A DNA stretch of 64,000 bases from Flagellimonas sp. CMM7 (GCF_021390195.1 NZ_CP090003.1:732001-796000), one strand, 5' to 3'; positions 41,498 through 51,336 are shown, numbered from the stretch's first letter. Made by a program: numbers and translations. Notes: generated by a model from the sequence alone, not told the origin.

Positions 41498-42662
41498 TAA
41501 CATTCTCTTCTATACAGCACTTTTTCTATTCGCCAGCTTTACCCAGGCTCAAACTGGCCTATATAATAGCGGGAACATTCGTATACACCCAAATGGCAAT
41601 CTAGGTTTTCACACCAATTTGATTAATGAGGTAACTTTTGATCAAAATCAGGGATTGGCTGGGTTTTATGGAGATAATGTCATTCAAGTTTCCGGGAGCA
41701 TCTCCCCTACTTTTAATGATATTGAGGTAATGGCTTCCAACAATGTCTTTTTGCAGAATTCAGTCAATGTGCTTAACAATGTAAACTTTGTGGATGGCGA
41801 TGTTCTTTCTCCGCTCAATGACCAAACAACCTATCTTAATTTTTCCAATAATGGTTTTTTCACGGGTGAAAATGATACCTCCAAAGTAACTGGATTTGCA
41901 GCAATTACTAACCGAAGTATTTTTTCTTTTGCTGTAGGTGACCAATTGCAGTTGAGACCTTTACTTTTAGAATCTCAAAATGAAACAGCTCTAGCGGTAT
42001 GCGCATATTTTTTTGAGAACCCTTCTAACCCATCCTCAATTGTAGAAAGTTATAATGTGGAGGAAAAAGTAAGGGATATTGGTACAGTGACCAATCGGGA
42101 ATTTTGGATTATACAGAGTGATCAAACAGCGACAGTAACCATTAGTTGGAATGAAAGAAGCGCTTTGAGTCTAATTCCAAATACCACGGCAGACGCAATT
42201 ATTGTAGTTGGTTGGAGCAAACAAGCAAACCAATGGGTCGTTATTGGTAATTCAGCTTTAAGTGGCGATATTTCTCAGGGGTTTGTTACCTCTCAACCCT
42301 TTGTACCCAGTGATTACGAAGCCATCACCTTTGGAACAGTTCCATTACCAACAGATACTTTTGCAGTAAACAACCCTACATTGGGCAACTATTTTTTAAG
42401 TCCAAATGGAGACGGTACCAATGAATTTTTAGTACTTGAAGGCATGTCCGAATCTCCAAACAATAGCTTAAGAATATTTAATCGTTTTGGGCAAAAGGTT
42501 TTTGAAAAGATAAATTATGTTGATGAATTCACAGGAATTTCAAATACAGGAAGCCTTTTGCTAAGCCAGGATATTGGCCTTCCCGAAGGCGTTTATTATT
42601 ATCTGGCCACCTTGGATGATTTAGAATTAGAATATCAAGGTTTCCTTTTTCTAAACAGGTGA
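41484..42662 (+). CDS. T9SS type B sorting-domain protein (fibre partner 1)
   Basis: 392 residues. The signal peptide ends near FTQAQT (residue 23). The body has the conserved pattern NSGNIRIHPNGNLGFHTN, FDQNQGLAGFYGDN and VSGSISPTFNDIEV. The C-terminal CHU_C/gliding-motility-type sorting domain (NYFLSPNGDGTNEFLVLEG, RIFNRFGQKVFEK, GVYYYLATL) directs export through the type IX system. It is a clear paralogue of the protein at 50161-51336. Its start overlaps the repeat-fibre gene by 14 bases, so the pair is translationally coupled, and it may be the secretion or anchoring partner of that fibre. Confidence 0.87.
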   Translation: MKISSNILFYTALFLFASFTQAQTGLYNSGNIRIHPNGNLGFHTNLINEVTFDQNQGLAGFYGDNVIQVSGSISPTFNDIEVMASNNVFLQNSVNVLNNVNFVDGDVLSPLNDQTTYLNFSNNGFFTGENDTSKVTGFAAITNRSIFSFAVGDQLQLRPLLLESQNETALAVCAYFFENPSNPSSIVESYNVEEKVRDIGTVTNREFWIIQSDQTATVTISWNERSALSLIPNTTADAIIVVGWSKQANQWVVIGNSALSGDISQGFVTSQPFVPSDYEAITFGTVPLPTDTFAVNNPTLGNYFLSPNGDGTNEFLVLEGMSESPNNSLRIFNRFGQKVFEKINYVDEFTGISNTGSLLLSQDIGLPEGVYYYLATLDDLELEYQGFLFLNR

Positions 42663-42823
42663 ACTGTAGGAATAATACTTCAAATACATTGTGTTAAATA
42701 ATTAAAAGCTAGTGTTTTGAGACGTTAACATTCATTTTACAACATTCTTATCTTACTACACAACATTTAGTGGTTCTTCTCTGCTGATGCCCTTATTTTT
42801 AGCCAGCTATCAAACAAGTTGCG

Positions 42824-45800
42824 ATGATATTGAGAAGAATTTTACCCTTTTTTGCCCTATTTTTTTCCGTTTTTGTCTTTTCTCAGGTTAAGGTTGGTTC
42901 CAATCCAAACGTGATTGACACTTCGTCAATCCTTGAATTGGAAAGCTCCAATAAGGCACTCGTCTTAACAAGATTGACATCAGCACAAATGCAAAGTATT
43001 GACCCATTAAATGGTGCTTTGGTATATAATATCGAAACATCATGTGTCCATTATTACAATGGAGTACAATGGGTTAATCTTTGTAATTCTTCTAATACAT
43101 CAAATCTAACATTTGTCGATAACAACGATGGAACTTTCTCCATTCTTGATGATGGTATAGTAATTTTTACATCCTCAGATTTAACAGGACCTGCAGGACC
43201 GCAGGGGTCGTCAGGAACAGACGGAACAGATGGTGCGGACGGCGACTCAGCCTACCAGATAGCGGTGGCCAACGGGTTCACAGGTACCGAGGCGGCATGG
43301 CTGACATCACTCGAAGGTGCTGATGGAACTAACGGAACAGATGGTATAGACGGAACGGACGGTGCGGACGGCGACTCAGCTTACCAGATAGCGGTGGCCA
43401 ACGGGTTCGTAGGTACCGAGGCGGCATGGCTCACATCACTCGAAGGTACAGATGGTGCAGATGGAACCAATGGTATAGACGGTGCGGACGGTGCGGACGG
43501 CGACTCAGCCTACCAGATAGCGGTGGCCAATGGGTTCACAGGTACCGAGGCGGCATGGCTGACATCACTCGAAGGTGCTGATGGTGCAGATGGAACTAAC
43601 GGAACAGATGGAACCAATGGTATAGACGGAACGGACGGTACAGATGGTGCAGATGGTGCGGACGGCGACTCAGCTTACCAGATAGCGGTGGCCAACGGGT
43701 TCACAGGTACCGAGGCGGCATGGCTCACATCACTCGAAGGTGCTGATGGTTCAGATGGAACTAACGGAACCAATGGTATAGATGGTATAGACGGAACGGA
43801 CGGCGACTCCGCCTACCAGATAGCGGTGGCCAACGGGTTCGTAGGTACCGAGGCGGCATGGCTCACATCACTCGAAGGTGCTGATGGAACTAACGGAACC
43901 AATGGTATAGACGGAACAAACGGTACAGATGGTGCAGATGGTGCAAACGGGGACTCAGCTTACCAGATAGCGGTGGCCAACGGGTTCGTAGGTACCGAGG
44001 CGGCATGGCTCACATCACTCGAAGGTGCCGATGGAACAAACGGAACAGATGGAATCAATGGTATAGACGGAACAAACGGTACAGATGGTGCGGATGGTGC
44101 GGACGGCGACTCAGCCTACCAGATAGCGGTGGCCAACGGGTTCACAGGTACCGAGGCGGCATGGCTCACATCACTCGAAGGTGCTGATGGTACCGATGGT
44201 GCCGATGGAACAAACGGTACAGATGGTGCAGATGGTGCGGATGGTGCAAACGGGGACTCAGCCTACCAGATAGCGGTGGCCAACGGGTTCGTAGGTACCG
44301 AGGCGGCATGGCTGACATCACTCGAAGGTACAGATGGTGCAGATGGTGCGGACGGCGACTCAGCTTACCAGATAGCGGTGGCCAACGGGTTCACAGGTAC
44401 CGAGGCGGCATGGCTGACATCACTCGAAGGTGCTGATGGTACCGATGGTGCCGATGGAACAAACGGAACAGATGGTATAGACGGAACGGACGGTGCAGAC
44501 GGTGCGGACGGCGACTCAGCTTACCAGATAGCGGTGGCCAACGGGTTCGTAGGTACCGAGGCGGCATGGCTCACATCACTCGAAGGTGCTGATGGTGCAG
44601 ATGGTGCGGACGGAACCAACGGAACAGATGGTGCGGATGGTGCGGACGGGGACTCAGCCTACCAGATAGCGGTGGCCAACGGGTTCGTAGGTACCGAGGC
44701 GGCATGGCTCACATCACTCGAAGGTGCTGATGGAACTAACGGAACCAATGGTATAGACGGAACAAACGGTACAGATGGTGCAGATGGTGCAAACGGGGAC
44801 TCAGCTTACCAGATAGCGGTGGCCAACGGGTTCACAGGTACCGAGGCGGCATGGCTCACATCACTCGAAGGTGCTGATGGTACCGATGGTGCCGATGGAA
44901 CAAACGGAACAGATGGTATAGACGGAACGGACGGTGCGGACGGCGACTCAGCCTACCAGATAGCGGTGGCCAACGGGTTCGTAGGTACCGAGGCGGCATG
45001 GCTGACATCACTCGAAGGTGCTGATGGTACCGATGGTGCCGATGGAACAAACGGGACAGATGGTATAGACGGAACAGATGGTATAGACGGAACGGACGGT
45101 GCGGACGGTGCGGACGGCGACTCAGCTTACCAGATAGCGGTGGCCAACGGGTTCACAGGTACCGAGGCGGCATGGCTGACATCACTCGAAGGTACCGATG
45201 GTACCGATGGTGCTGATGGAACAAACGGAACAGATGGAACAAACGGAACAGATGGTGCAGACGGTGCAGACGGTGCGGACGGCGACTCAGCTTACCAGAT
45301 AGCGGTGGCCAACGGGTTCACAGGTACCGAGGCGGCATGGCTGACATCACTCGAAGGTACAGATGGTGCAGATGGTGCGGACGGCGACTCAGCTTACCAG
45401 ATAGCGGTGGCCAACGGGTTCACAGGTACCGAGGCGGCATGGCTGACATCACTCGAAGGTGCTGATGGTACCGATGGTGCCGATGGAACTAACGGAACAG
45501 ATGGTGCAGACGGTGCGGACGGTGCAGACGGTGCCGATGGAACAAACGGGACAGATGGTATAGACGGAACAGATGGTGCGGATGGTGCGGACGGGGACTC
45601 AGCTTACCAGATAGCGGTGGCCAACGGGTTCACAGGTACCGAGGCGGCATGGCTGACATCACTCGAAGGTGCTGATGGTACCGATGGTGCCGATGGAACA
45701 AACGGAACAGATGGTATAGACGGAACGGACGGTGCGGACGGTGCGGACGGCGACTCCGCCTACCAGATAGCGGTGGCCAACGGGTTCACAGGTACCGAGG

Positions 45801-48469
45801 CGGCATGGCTGACATCGCTCGAAGGTGCTGATGGTACCGATGGTGCAGATGGAACAAACGGGACAGATGGTATAGACGGAACAGATGGTATAGACGGAAC
45901 GGACGGTGCGGACGGTGCGGACGGCGACTCAGCTTACCAGATAGCGGTGGCCAACGGGTTCACAGGTACCGAGGCGGCATGGCTGACATCACTCGAAGGT
46001 GCTGATGGTACCGATGGTGCCGATGGAACAAACGGAACAGATGGTATAGACGGAACGGACGGCGACTCAGCTTACCAGATAGCGGTGGCCAACGGGTTCG
46101 TAGGTACCGAGGCGGCATGGCTGACATCACTCGAAGGTACAGATGGTGCAGATGGTGCGGACGGCGACTCAGCTTACCAGATAGCGGTGGCCAACGGGTT
46201 CACAGGTACCGAGGCGGCATGGCTGACATCACTCGAAGGTGCTGATGGTACCGATGGTGCCGATGGAACAAACGGAACAGATGGTATAGACGGAACGGAC
46301 GGTGCAGACGGTGCGGACGGCGACTCAGCTTACCAGATAGCGGTGGCCAACGGGTTCACAGGTACCGAGGCGGCATGGCTCACATCACTCGAAGGTGCTG
46401 ATGGTGCCGATGGAACTAACGGAACAGATGGTGCAGATGGTGCGGACGGAACCAACGGAACAGATGGTGCGGATGGTGCGGACGGGGACTCAGCCTACCA
46501 GATAGCGGTGGCCAACGGGTTCGTAGGTACCGAGGCGGCATGGCTCACATCACTCGAAGGTGCTGATGGAACTAACGGAACCAATGGTATAGACGGAACA
46601 AACGGTACAGATGGTGCAGATGGTGCAAACGGGGACTCAGCTTACCAGATAGCGGTGGCCAACGGGTTCACAGGTACCGAGGCGGCATGGCTCACATCAC
46701 TCGAAGGTGCTGATGGTACCGATGGTGCCGATGGAACAAACGGAACAGATGGTATAGACGGAACGGACGGTGCAGACGGTGCGGACGGCGACTCAGCCTA
46801 CCAGATAGCGGTGGCCAACGGGTTCGTAGGTACCGAGGCGGCATGGCTGACATCACTCGAAGGTGCTGATGGTACCGATGGTGCCGATGGAACAAACGGG
46901 ACAGATGGTATAGACGGAACAGATGGTGCAGATGGTGCGGACGGCGACTCAGCTTACCAGATAGCGGTGGCCAACGGGTTCACAGGTACCGAGGCGGCAT
47001 GGCTCACATCACTCGAAGGTACCGATGGTACCGATGGTGCTGATGGAACAAACGGAACAGATGGAACAAACGGAACAGATGGTGCAGACGGTGCAGACGG
47101 TGCGGACGGTGCGGACGGCGACTCAGCTTACCAGATAGCGGTGGCCAACGGGTTCGTAGGTACCGAGGCGGCATGGCTGACATCACTCGAAGGTACAGAT
47201 GGTGCAGATGGTGCGGACGGCGACTCAGCTTACCAGATAGCGGTGGCCAACGGGTTCACAGGTACCGAGGCGGCATGGCTGACATCACTCGAAGGTGCTG
47301 ATGGTACCGATGGTGCCGATGGAACTAACGGAACAGATGGTGCAGACGGTGCGGACGGTGCAGACGGTGCAGACGGTGCGGACGGCGACTCAGCCTACCA
47401 GATAGCGGTGGCCAACGGGTTCACAGGTACCGAGGCGGCATGGCTGACATCACTCGAAGGTGCTGATGGTTCAGATGGAACTAACGGAACCAATGGTATA
47501 GATGGTATAGACGGAACGGACGGCGACTCCGCCTACCAGATAGCGGTGGCCAACGGGTTCACAGGTACCGAAGCGGCATGGCTCACATCACTCGAAGGTG
47601 CTGATGGTACCGATGGTGCCGATGGAACAGATGGAACCAATGGTGTAGACGGAACGGACGGTGCAGATGGTGCGGACGGTGCGGACGGCGACTCAGCCTA
47701 CCAGATAGCGGTGGCCAACGGGTTCGTAGGTACCGAAGCGGCATGGCTGACATCACTCGAAGGTGCTGATGGTACCGATGGTGCTGATGGAACTAACGGG
47801 ACAGATGGTGCGGACGGTGATGGCTTTACGGGAGGGTCATACTCCCCAGCAACCGGAATAGCGACATTCACATCAGATGACGGTCTTGGGTTCTCAACAG
47901 GGGACCTTAGGGGTGCCACAGGACCTGCGGGACCAGTAGGGCCTCCACAGACGTTAAGTAAATCTGGGGTTACTATTTCTTTAAGTGACGGAGGTGGGTC
48001 CGTAGACGAAACAACAACAACATTAACTCAAAATAATACTACAGGAGTAATTACCTATACTAACGAAGCATCTACTCCTCAAACGGCAAATACAGTCGGG
48101 GTTGAAACAAATAATAGCATTACAGTAGCAGCCAATGGAGGTGCTTTTTATGAAAGCCCAATTAAAGCATTTGGTAAAATTGCTTCTAATGGATCAGTGA
48201 CCAAAGCTACCGCAGGAGTTACGGTCACAAAACTTGGTGGAAATGGCCGTTATCGTGTTAATCTACCGGCTGGATTAGTATCGGATGCAAACTATATCAT
48301 TCAATTGACTCAACCGGGCAGAGGTGGAGCTGGAAATGATGACCCCGGCATATCTTACAATAACCAGACATCATCAAGCTTTGAGGTCATAGTTGGTGAT
48401 AACGACAATGGTGGAGGCGATCGATTCCGTTTTAATTCTGAATTCATGTTTACCATTTTAGATTTATAG
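42824..48469 (+). CDS. Collagen-like repeat surface protein (1881 residues)
   Basis: A signal peptide (ILPFFALFFSVFVFSQ) is followed by the shared N-terminal fibre module (TSSILELESSNKALVLTR, GALVYNIETSCVHYYNG, WVNLC). Then come 31 copies of a non-collagen module of about 24 residues (GDSAYQIAVANGF, T or V, GTEAAWLTSLEG). They are joined by Gly-X-Y linkers of variable length built from GAD, GTD, GTN and GID triplets, with no proline. Near the end a short GPAGPVGPP segment leads to a 170-residue beta-rich C-terminal domain like those of tail-fibre or C1q-type proteins. It should form a long acidic trimeric stalk with a terminal binding head. It has no T9SS domain itself. It is the first gene of a four-gene unit. 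Confidence 0.88.
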   Translation: MILRRILPFFALFFSVFVFSQVKVGSNPNVIDTSSILELESSNKALVLTRLTSAQMQSIDPLNGALVYNIETSCVHYYNGVQWVNLCNSSNTSNLTFVDNNDGTFSILDDGIVIFTSSDLTGPAGPQGSSGTDGTDGADGDSAYQIAVANGFTGTEAAWLTSLEGADGTNGTDGIDGTDGADGDSAYQIAVANGFVGTEAAWLTSLEGTDGADGTNGIDGADGADGDSAYQIAVANGFTGTEAAWLTSLEGADGADGTNGTDGTNGIDGTDGTDGADGADGDSAYQIAVANGFTGTEAAWLTSLEGADGSDGTNGTNGIDGIDGTDGDSAYQIAVANGFVGTEAAWLTSLEGADGTNGTNGIDGTNGTDGADGANGDSAYQIAVANGFVGTEAAWLTSLEGADGTNGTDGINGIDGTNGTDGADGADGDSAYQIAVANGFTGTEAAWLTSLEGADGTDGADGTNGTDGADGADGANGDSAYQIAVANGFVGTEAAWLTSLEGTDGADGADGDSAYQIAVANGFTGTEAAWLTSLEGADGTDGADGTNGTDGIDGTDGADGADGDSAYQIAVANGFVGTEAAWLTSLEGADGADGADGTNGTDGADGADGDSAYQIAVANGFVGTEAAWLTSLEGADGTNGTNGIDGTNGTDGADGANGDSAYQIAVANGFTGTEAAWLTSLEGADGTDGADGTNGTDGIDGTDGADGDSAYQIAVANGFVGTEAAWLTSLEGADGTDGADGTNGTDGIDGTDGIDGTDGADGADGDSAYQIAVANGFTGTEAAWLTSLEGTDGTDGADGTNGTDGTNGTDGADGADGADGDSAYQIAVANGFTGTEAAWLTSLEGTDGADGADGDSAYQIAVANGFTGTEAAWLTSLEGADGTDGADGTNGTDGADGADGADGADGTNGTDGIDGTDGADGADGDSAYQIAVANGFTGTEAAWLTSLEGADGTDGADGTNGTDGIDGTDGADGADGDSAYQIAVANGFTGTEAAWLTSLEGADGTDGADGTNGTDGIDGTDGIDGTDGADGADGDSAYQIAVANGFTGTEAAWLTSLEGADGTDGADGTNGTDGIDGTDGDSAYQIAVANGFVGTEAAWLTSLEGTDGADGADGDSAYQIAVANGFTGTEAAWLTSLEGADGTDGADGTNGTDGIDGTDGADGADGDSAYQIAVANGFTGTEAAWLTSLEGADGADGTNGTDGADGADGTNGTDGADGADGDSAYQIAVANGFVGTEAAWLTSLEGADGTNGTNGIDGTNGTDGADGANGDSAYQIAVANGFTGTEAAWLTSLEGADGTDGADGTNGTDGIDGTDGADGADGDSAYQIAVANGFVGTEAAWLTSLEGADGTDGADGTNGTDGIDGTDGADGADGDSAYQIAVANGFTGTEAAWLTSLEGTDGTDGADGTNGTDGTNGTDGADGADGADGADGDSAYQIAVANGFVGTEAAWLTSLEGTDGADGADGDSAYQIAVANGFTGTEAAWLTSLEGADGTDGADGTNGTDGADGADGADGADGADGDSAYQIAVANGFTGTEAAWLTSLEGADGSDGTNGTNGIDGIDGTDGDSAYQIAVANGFTGTEAAWLTSLEGADGTDGADGTDGTNGVDGTDGADGADGADGDSAYQIAVANGFVGTEAAWLTSLEGADGTDGADGTNGTDGADGDGFTGGSYSPATGIATFTSDDGLGFSTGDLRGATGPAGPVGPPQTLSKSGVTISLSDGGGSVDETTTTLTQNNTTGVITYTNEASTPQTANTVGVETNNSITVAANGGAFYESPIKAFGKIASNGSVTKATAGVTVTKLGGNGRYRVNLPAGLVSDANYIIQLTQPGRGGAGNDDPGISYNNQTSSSFEVIVGDNDNGGGDRFRFNSEFMFTILDL
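43187..47820 (+). repeat. Collagen-like array: 31 modules with Gly-X-Y linkers
   Basis: The core module (about 75 bases) recurs 31 times, at irregular spacing because linkers vary in steps of 9 bases (one Gly-X-Y triplet). Core copies differ at almost no sites apart from one codon (ACA for T, GTA for V) and the last base or two of the D-S-A codons. Modules 11-16 and 23-28 have matching linker order, about 1.83 kb apart, a sign of segmental duplication. GC is 38 of 60 at 43261-43320. Confidence 0.95.
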
Positions 48470-48475
48470 ATAGAT

Positions 48476-49483
48476 ATGAGAAAAATAATCGCAATTTTAA
48501 TTCTAATGGCCAACTTTTCTTATGCTCAAATTGAGGCAGGTTTACTGTTTAGTCTCACTACTGGAAATACTTCCGAAATAAACGCTATTACCGGTATGCA
48601 ACAAGGACAAATGTTATTCAATACCGATACTCGCGAACTATTTGTTTTCAATGGGAATAATTGGGTAACTACTGCAAATTCTAACTGGCTTTTAACTGGA
48701 AATGCGGGAAACGCCGGATCATTCTTAGGTACAACCAATGATATCAGTATGGATATAAGGTCTAATAATATCAGTACTCTTGAGGTTGGAAGACGACAAA
48801 CTCTAGGGTTAGTTCAAAATTATAATGATTATACGGATGGGAATCAATACCTGACTTATCTTAAAGGAACTAATGGAGTTTCAGCCTTACAATTTCAGGC
48901 AGATGCCGCTGCCTTTTATAAGCCTATGTTCTTTACCGATAGCGATGGAAACTTTAGACTTAAAGGGAGTGCAGCAGGCACTGACTTTTTTGAAATTGGA
49001 TCTAATGGAGTTTCCAATGCTGGGGAATTAGAATTTATCATCGCCGATGATGGTGCTGAACCTTTTCTTTTTAAACGCTTTGATTATAGAGACCAACAAC
49101 TTAAAGAGCTTTTTAGAATTCAAGGAAGTGCAAATGCACAAAATGCAAAACCCAGAGTAGGCGTAAATACAGGACAGATGGCCAATTCAACCCTTGAGGT
49201 TAATGGATCTGTGTCCACTGCAATCGTAAGAATCACGAATAATATTACCCTTACAGAAGATCATCATACTATTATCATGACAGGAGGTTCCCCAAATATA
49301 ACCTTACCAAATGCAAATAGTTGTCAAGGGAGGGTTTACATTGTTAAGAACTATTCAGGCGGTACCAGGTTCAGTTCAACCTATAGGGCTGATAATGGAG
49401 GAACCAGTACTCAAATCCGTAATGGGAGATGCTATACTTTTCAGAGTGACGGTGTAGAGTGGCAACAAATAATGAGAGACTAG
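48476..49483 (+). CDS. Secreted tail-fibre-like protein
   Basis: 335 residues. A signal peptide (IIAILILMANFSYAQ) is followed by a shortened version of the shared N-terminal module (GQMLFNTDTRELFVFNGNNWV). The middle has FLGTTNDISMDIRSNN and EVGRRQTLGLVQNYND, like head regions of phage-type fibre proteins. The C-terminal segment (VYIVKNYSGGTRFSST, CYTFQSDGVEWQQI) again looks like a fibre tip. It starts 6 bases after the collagen-like gene. It may be a companion subunit or a stand-alone short fibre; no enzymatic motif is present. Confidence 0.72.
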   Translation: MRKIIAILILMANFSYAQIEAGLLFSLTTGNTSEINAITGMQQGQMLFNTDTRELFVFNGNNWVTTANSNWLLTGNAGNAGSFLGTTNDISMDIRSNNISTLEVGRRQTLGLVQNYNDYTDGNQYLTYLKGTNGVSALQFQADAAAFYKPMFFTDSDGNFRLKGSAAGTDFFEIGSNGVSNAGELEFIIADDGAEPFLFKRFDYRDQQLKELFRIQGSANAQNAKPRVGVNTGQMANSTLEVNGSVSTAIVRITNNITLTEDHHTIIMTGGSPNITLPNANSCQGRVYIVKNYSGGTRFSSTYRADNGGTSTQIRNGRCYTFQSDGVEWQQIMRD

Positions 49484-49506
49484 GATAGATCTTTAAAAAA
49501 GAAAAA

Positions 49507-50157
49507 ATGAGAGTACCCATATTTGTTATTTTATTGTTTTCATTTTTGACCATAGCAGCTCAAACTCCTACAGCGGGTGAATTGATACAGGTACACAACG
49601 CCACTTCAATAGAAATGAATTCTATAAATAGCCCTATTGATGGATCTATTATATACAATACAACTACCCGTAGTTTACATTTTTATAGCAACTCCAACTG
49701 GGTAGAAGTACCTAATGTGGCCAATACCTACGTTGGTGCCTTTCAAATTACCGGTTTGGGAAATCAAAATATAATCGGACTTCCCTTTGAGCCAAGTAGC
49801 ATTACATTTTCAGCGCATGCAAATGTTGAAAGTTATAATTTAAACTCTGATAACGCCGTTGGTAACAATAATACTGGAATTGCCAATTCTTTTGGGTCCA
49901 TGAACGGTTTTGCAAGAAACGATGGCAACACTATTGCGGAACAGGTAATATATGTAGGTGGAAGTGGAAATTCCATCAATGACATTTCAAGATATGCTTC
50001 TAACTCGCATTGTATTGGTTTAAGATATGGCAACCAAAACGGAAATAATCTTGGGATTACATCTGCAACAGTTACAAGTTTTAACACAGATGGTTTCACG
50101 ATTAATACGGACAGTTTTGCCGATGGAATTGTAGTAATATATCAAGCCTTTAGGTAA
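49507..50157 (+). CDS. Small secreted fibre-like protein
   Basis: 216 residues. A signal peptide (FVILLFSFLTIAAQ) is followed by the shared N-terminal module (PIDGSIIYNTTTRSLHFYSNSNWV). The remaining 140 residues are beta-rich and rich in N, S and G (YVGAFQITGLGNQNIIGL, GNNLGITSATVTSF), which could be a lectin-like head; I do not recognise the family. It lies 23 bases after the previous gene and 3 bases before the T9SS-domain protein, so these genes belong to one transcription unit. Confidence 0.68.
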   Translation: MRVPIFVILLFSFLTIAAQTPTAGELIQVHNATSIEMNSINSPIDGSIIYNTTTRSLHFYSNSNWVEVPNVANTYVGAFQITGLGNQNIIGLPFEPSSITFSAHANVESYNLNSDNAVGNNNTGIANSFGSMNGFARNDGNTIAEQVIYVGGSGNSINDISRYASNSHCIGLRYGNQNGNNLGITSATVTSFNTDGFTINTDSFADGIVVIYQAFR

Positions 50158-50160
50158 TCT

Positions 50161-51336
50161 ATGAAAAAATCAACCAGATATATACAGTTATTTTTATTGG
50201 GAATATTCCTAAATAAGTTCATGGTTTCCAATGCACAAGATGCGATTCATAATTTTGGAAATCTTCAATTTCATACAACTGCCTCTGTTGGATTTCATAT
50301 TAACTTGATAGATGATGGTGTCTTTGATAAAAATCAAGGACTAACCGGTTTTTATAGCCAAAATCAGTTGAGAGTTTCCGGGACTTCAAGCCCAATTTTT
50401 GATGACTTGGAAATTGTTGCAGAAAACGGGTTAATTCTTGAAACTTGGATGGGAGTCACTAACAATCTAAACTTTGTTGTAGGTGATATCATTACTTCAA
50501 AAAATGAAAATAACAGTTATCTCAATTTCATAGATACTTCATTTTATGCTGGTTCTGGAAACCTCACTCATATTAACGGATATGCAGGTGCCACAAACAA
50601 GGAACTGATTACTTTTCCGGTAGGTGATGGTGACCGGATAAGGCACCTTACATTGACATCTGATGCAATTAACAGTTTGGCCAGATGTGCTTATTTTAAT
50701 GAAGACCCCAACAATCCCATTTCTTTAACTCAACAATTTAATACCGACAACAAGGAATTTGATGACTTACAAATAAGTGAATTAGAGTTCTGGCGATTAG
50801 AAGGTAATCAACCTTCGGTAGTAAACTTAACTTGGGACATTAACAGCAATACAGGATTACTGGCTGAAGATATTGAAAACCTAATGGTTGTTGGTTGGAA
50901 CAAGACAGAAAATAGGTGGGAAAGATTAGGTAATTCTTCTATTTCTGGAAATATGCAAGTAGGCAGCATTACTTCAGAAACTTTTGTTCCAGACGACTAT
51001 GAAATAATTACTTTAGGAGGCACCGATGATCTTTTGGAGCCTTTTACCGTTTTAGACTTGGATAATTACTTTTTGACCCCAAATGATGATGGCGTAAATG
51101 ACTTTTTATTGATAGAAGGTATTGAAAATACTCCCAATAATCTTCTTAACATTTACAACCGCTATGGTGTTCTGGTCTACTCTAAGTTGAACTATTCCAA
51201 TGAATTCAAGGGTCAATCTAATCGTAATACAGTAATTAGCAGAAGTTCTGGATTATCCGCAGGAATTTATTTTTACACTCTTACAGTAAATGATACTCGA
51301 GAAAAATTTCAAGGGTATATGTATATTTCTGATTAA
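50161..51336 (+). CDS. T9SS type B sorting-domain protein (fibre partner 2)
   Basis: 391 residues, a close structural match to the protein at 41484-42662: signal peptide ending near SNAQD, then NFGNLQFHTTASVGFHINLI, FDKNQGLTGFYSQNQLRVSG and the C-terminal sorting domain NYFLTPNDDGVNDFLLIEG, NIYNRYGVLVYSK, GIYFYTLTV. The order of blocks is the same throughout, which shows gene duplication. As before it follows fibre-type genes and closes a same-strand unit. It should be exported by T9SS and kept at the surface or released; a role in presenting the fibre proteins is inferred from position only. Confidence 0.87.
   Translation: MKKSTRYIQLFLLGIFLNKFMVSNAQDAIHNFGNLQFHTTASVGFHINLIDDGVFDKNQGLTGFYSQNQLRVSGTSSPIFDDLEIVAENGLILETWMGVTNNLNFVVGDIITSKNENNSYLNFIDTSFYAGSGNLTHINGYAGATNKELITFPVGDGDRIRHLTLTSDAINSLARCAYFNEDPNNPISLTQQFNTDNKEFDDLQISELEFWRLEGNQPSVVNLTWDINSNTGLLAEDIENLMVVGWNKTENRWERLGNSSISGNMQVGSITSETFVPDDYEIITLGGTDDLLEPFTVLDLDNYFLTPNDDGVNDFLLIEGIENTPNNLLNIYNRYGVLVYSKLNYSNEFKGQSNRNTVISRSSGLSAGIYFYTLTVNDTREKFQGYMYISD

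Noticed and set aside
43187..47820. Regularly repeated DNA that could suggest a CRISPR array
   Set aside because: The repeats are coding, in one open frame of 1881 codons, spacers are also low-complexity and related, and no cas genes are present.
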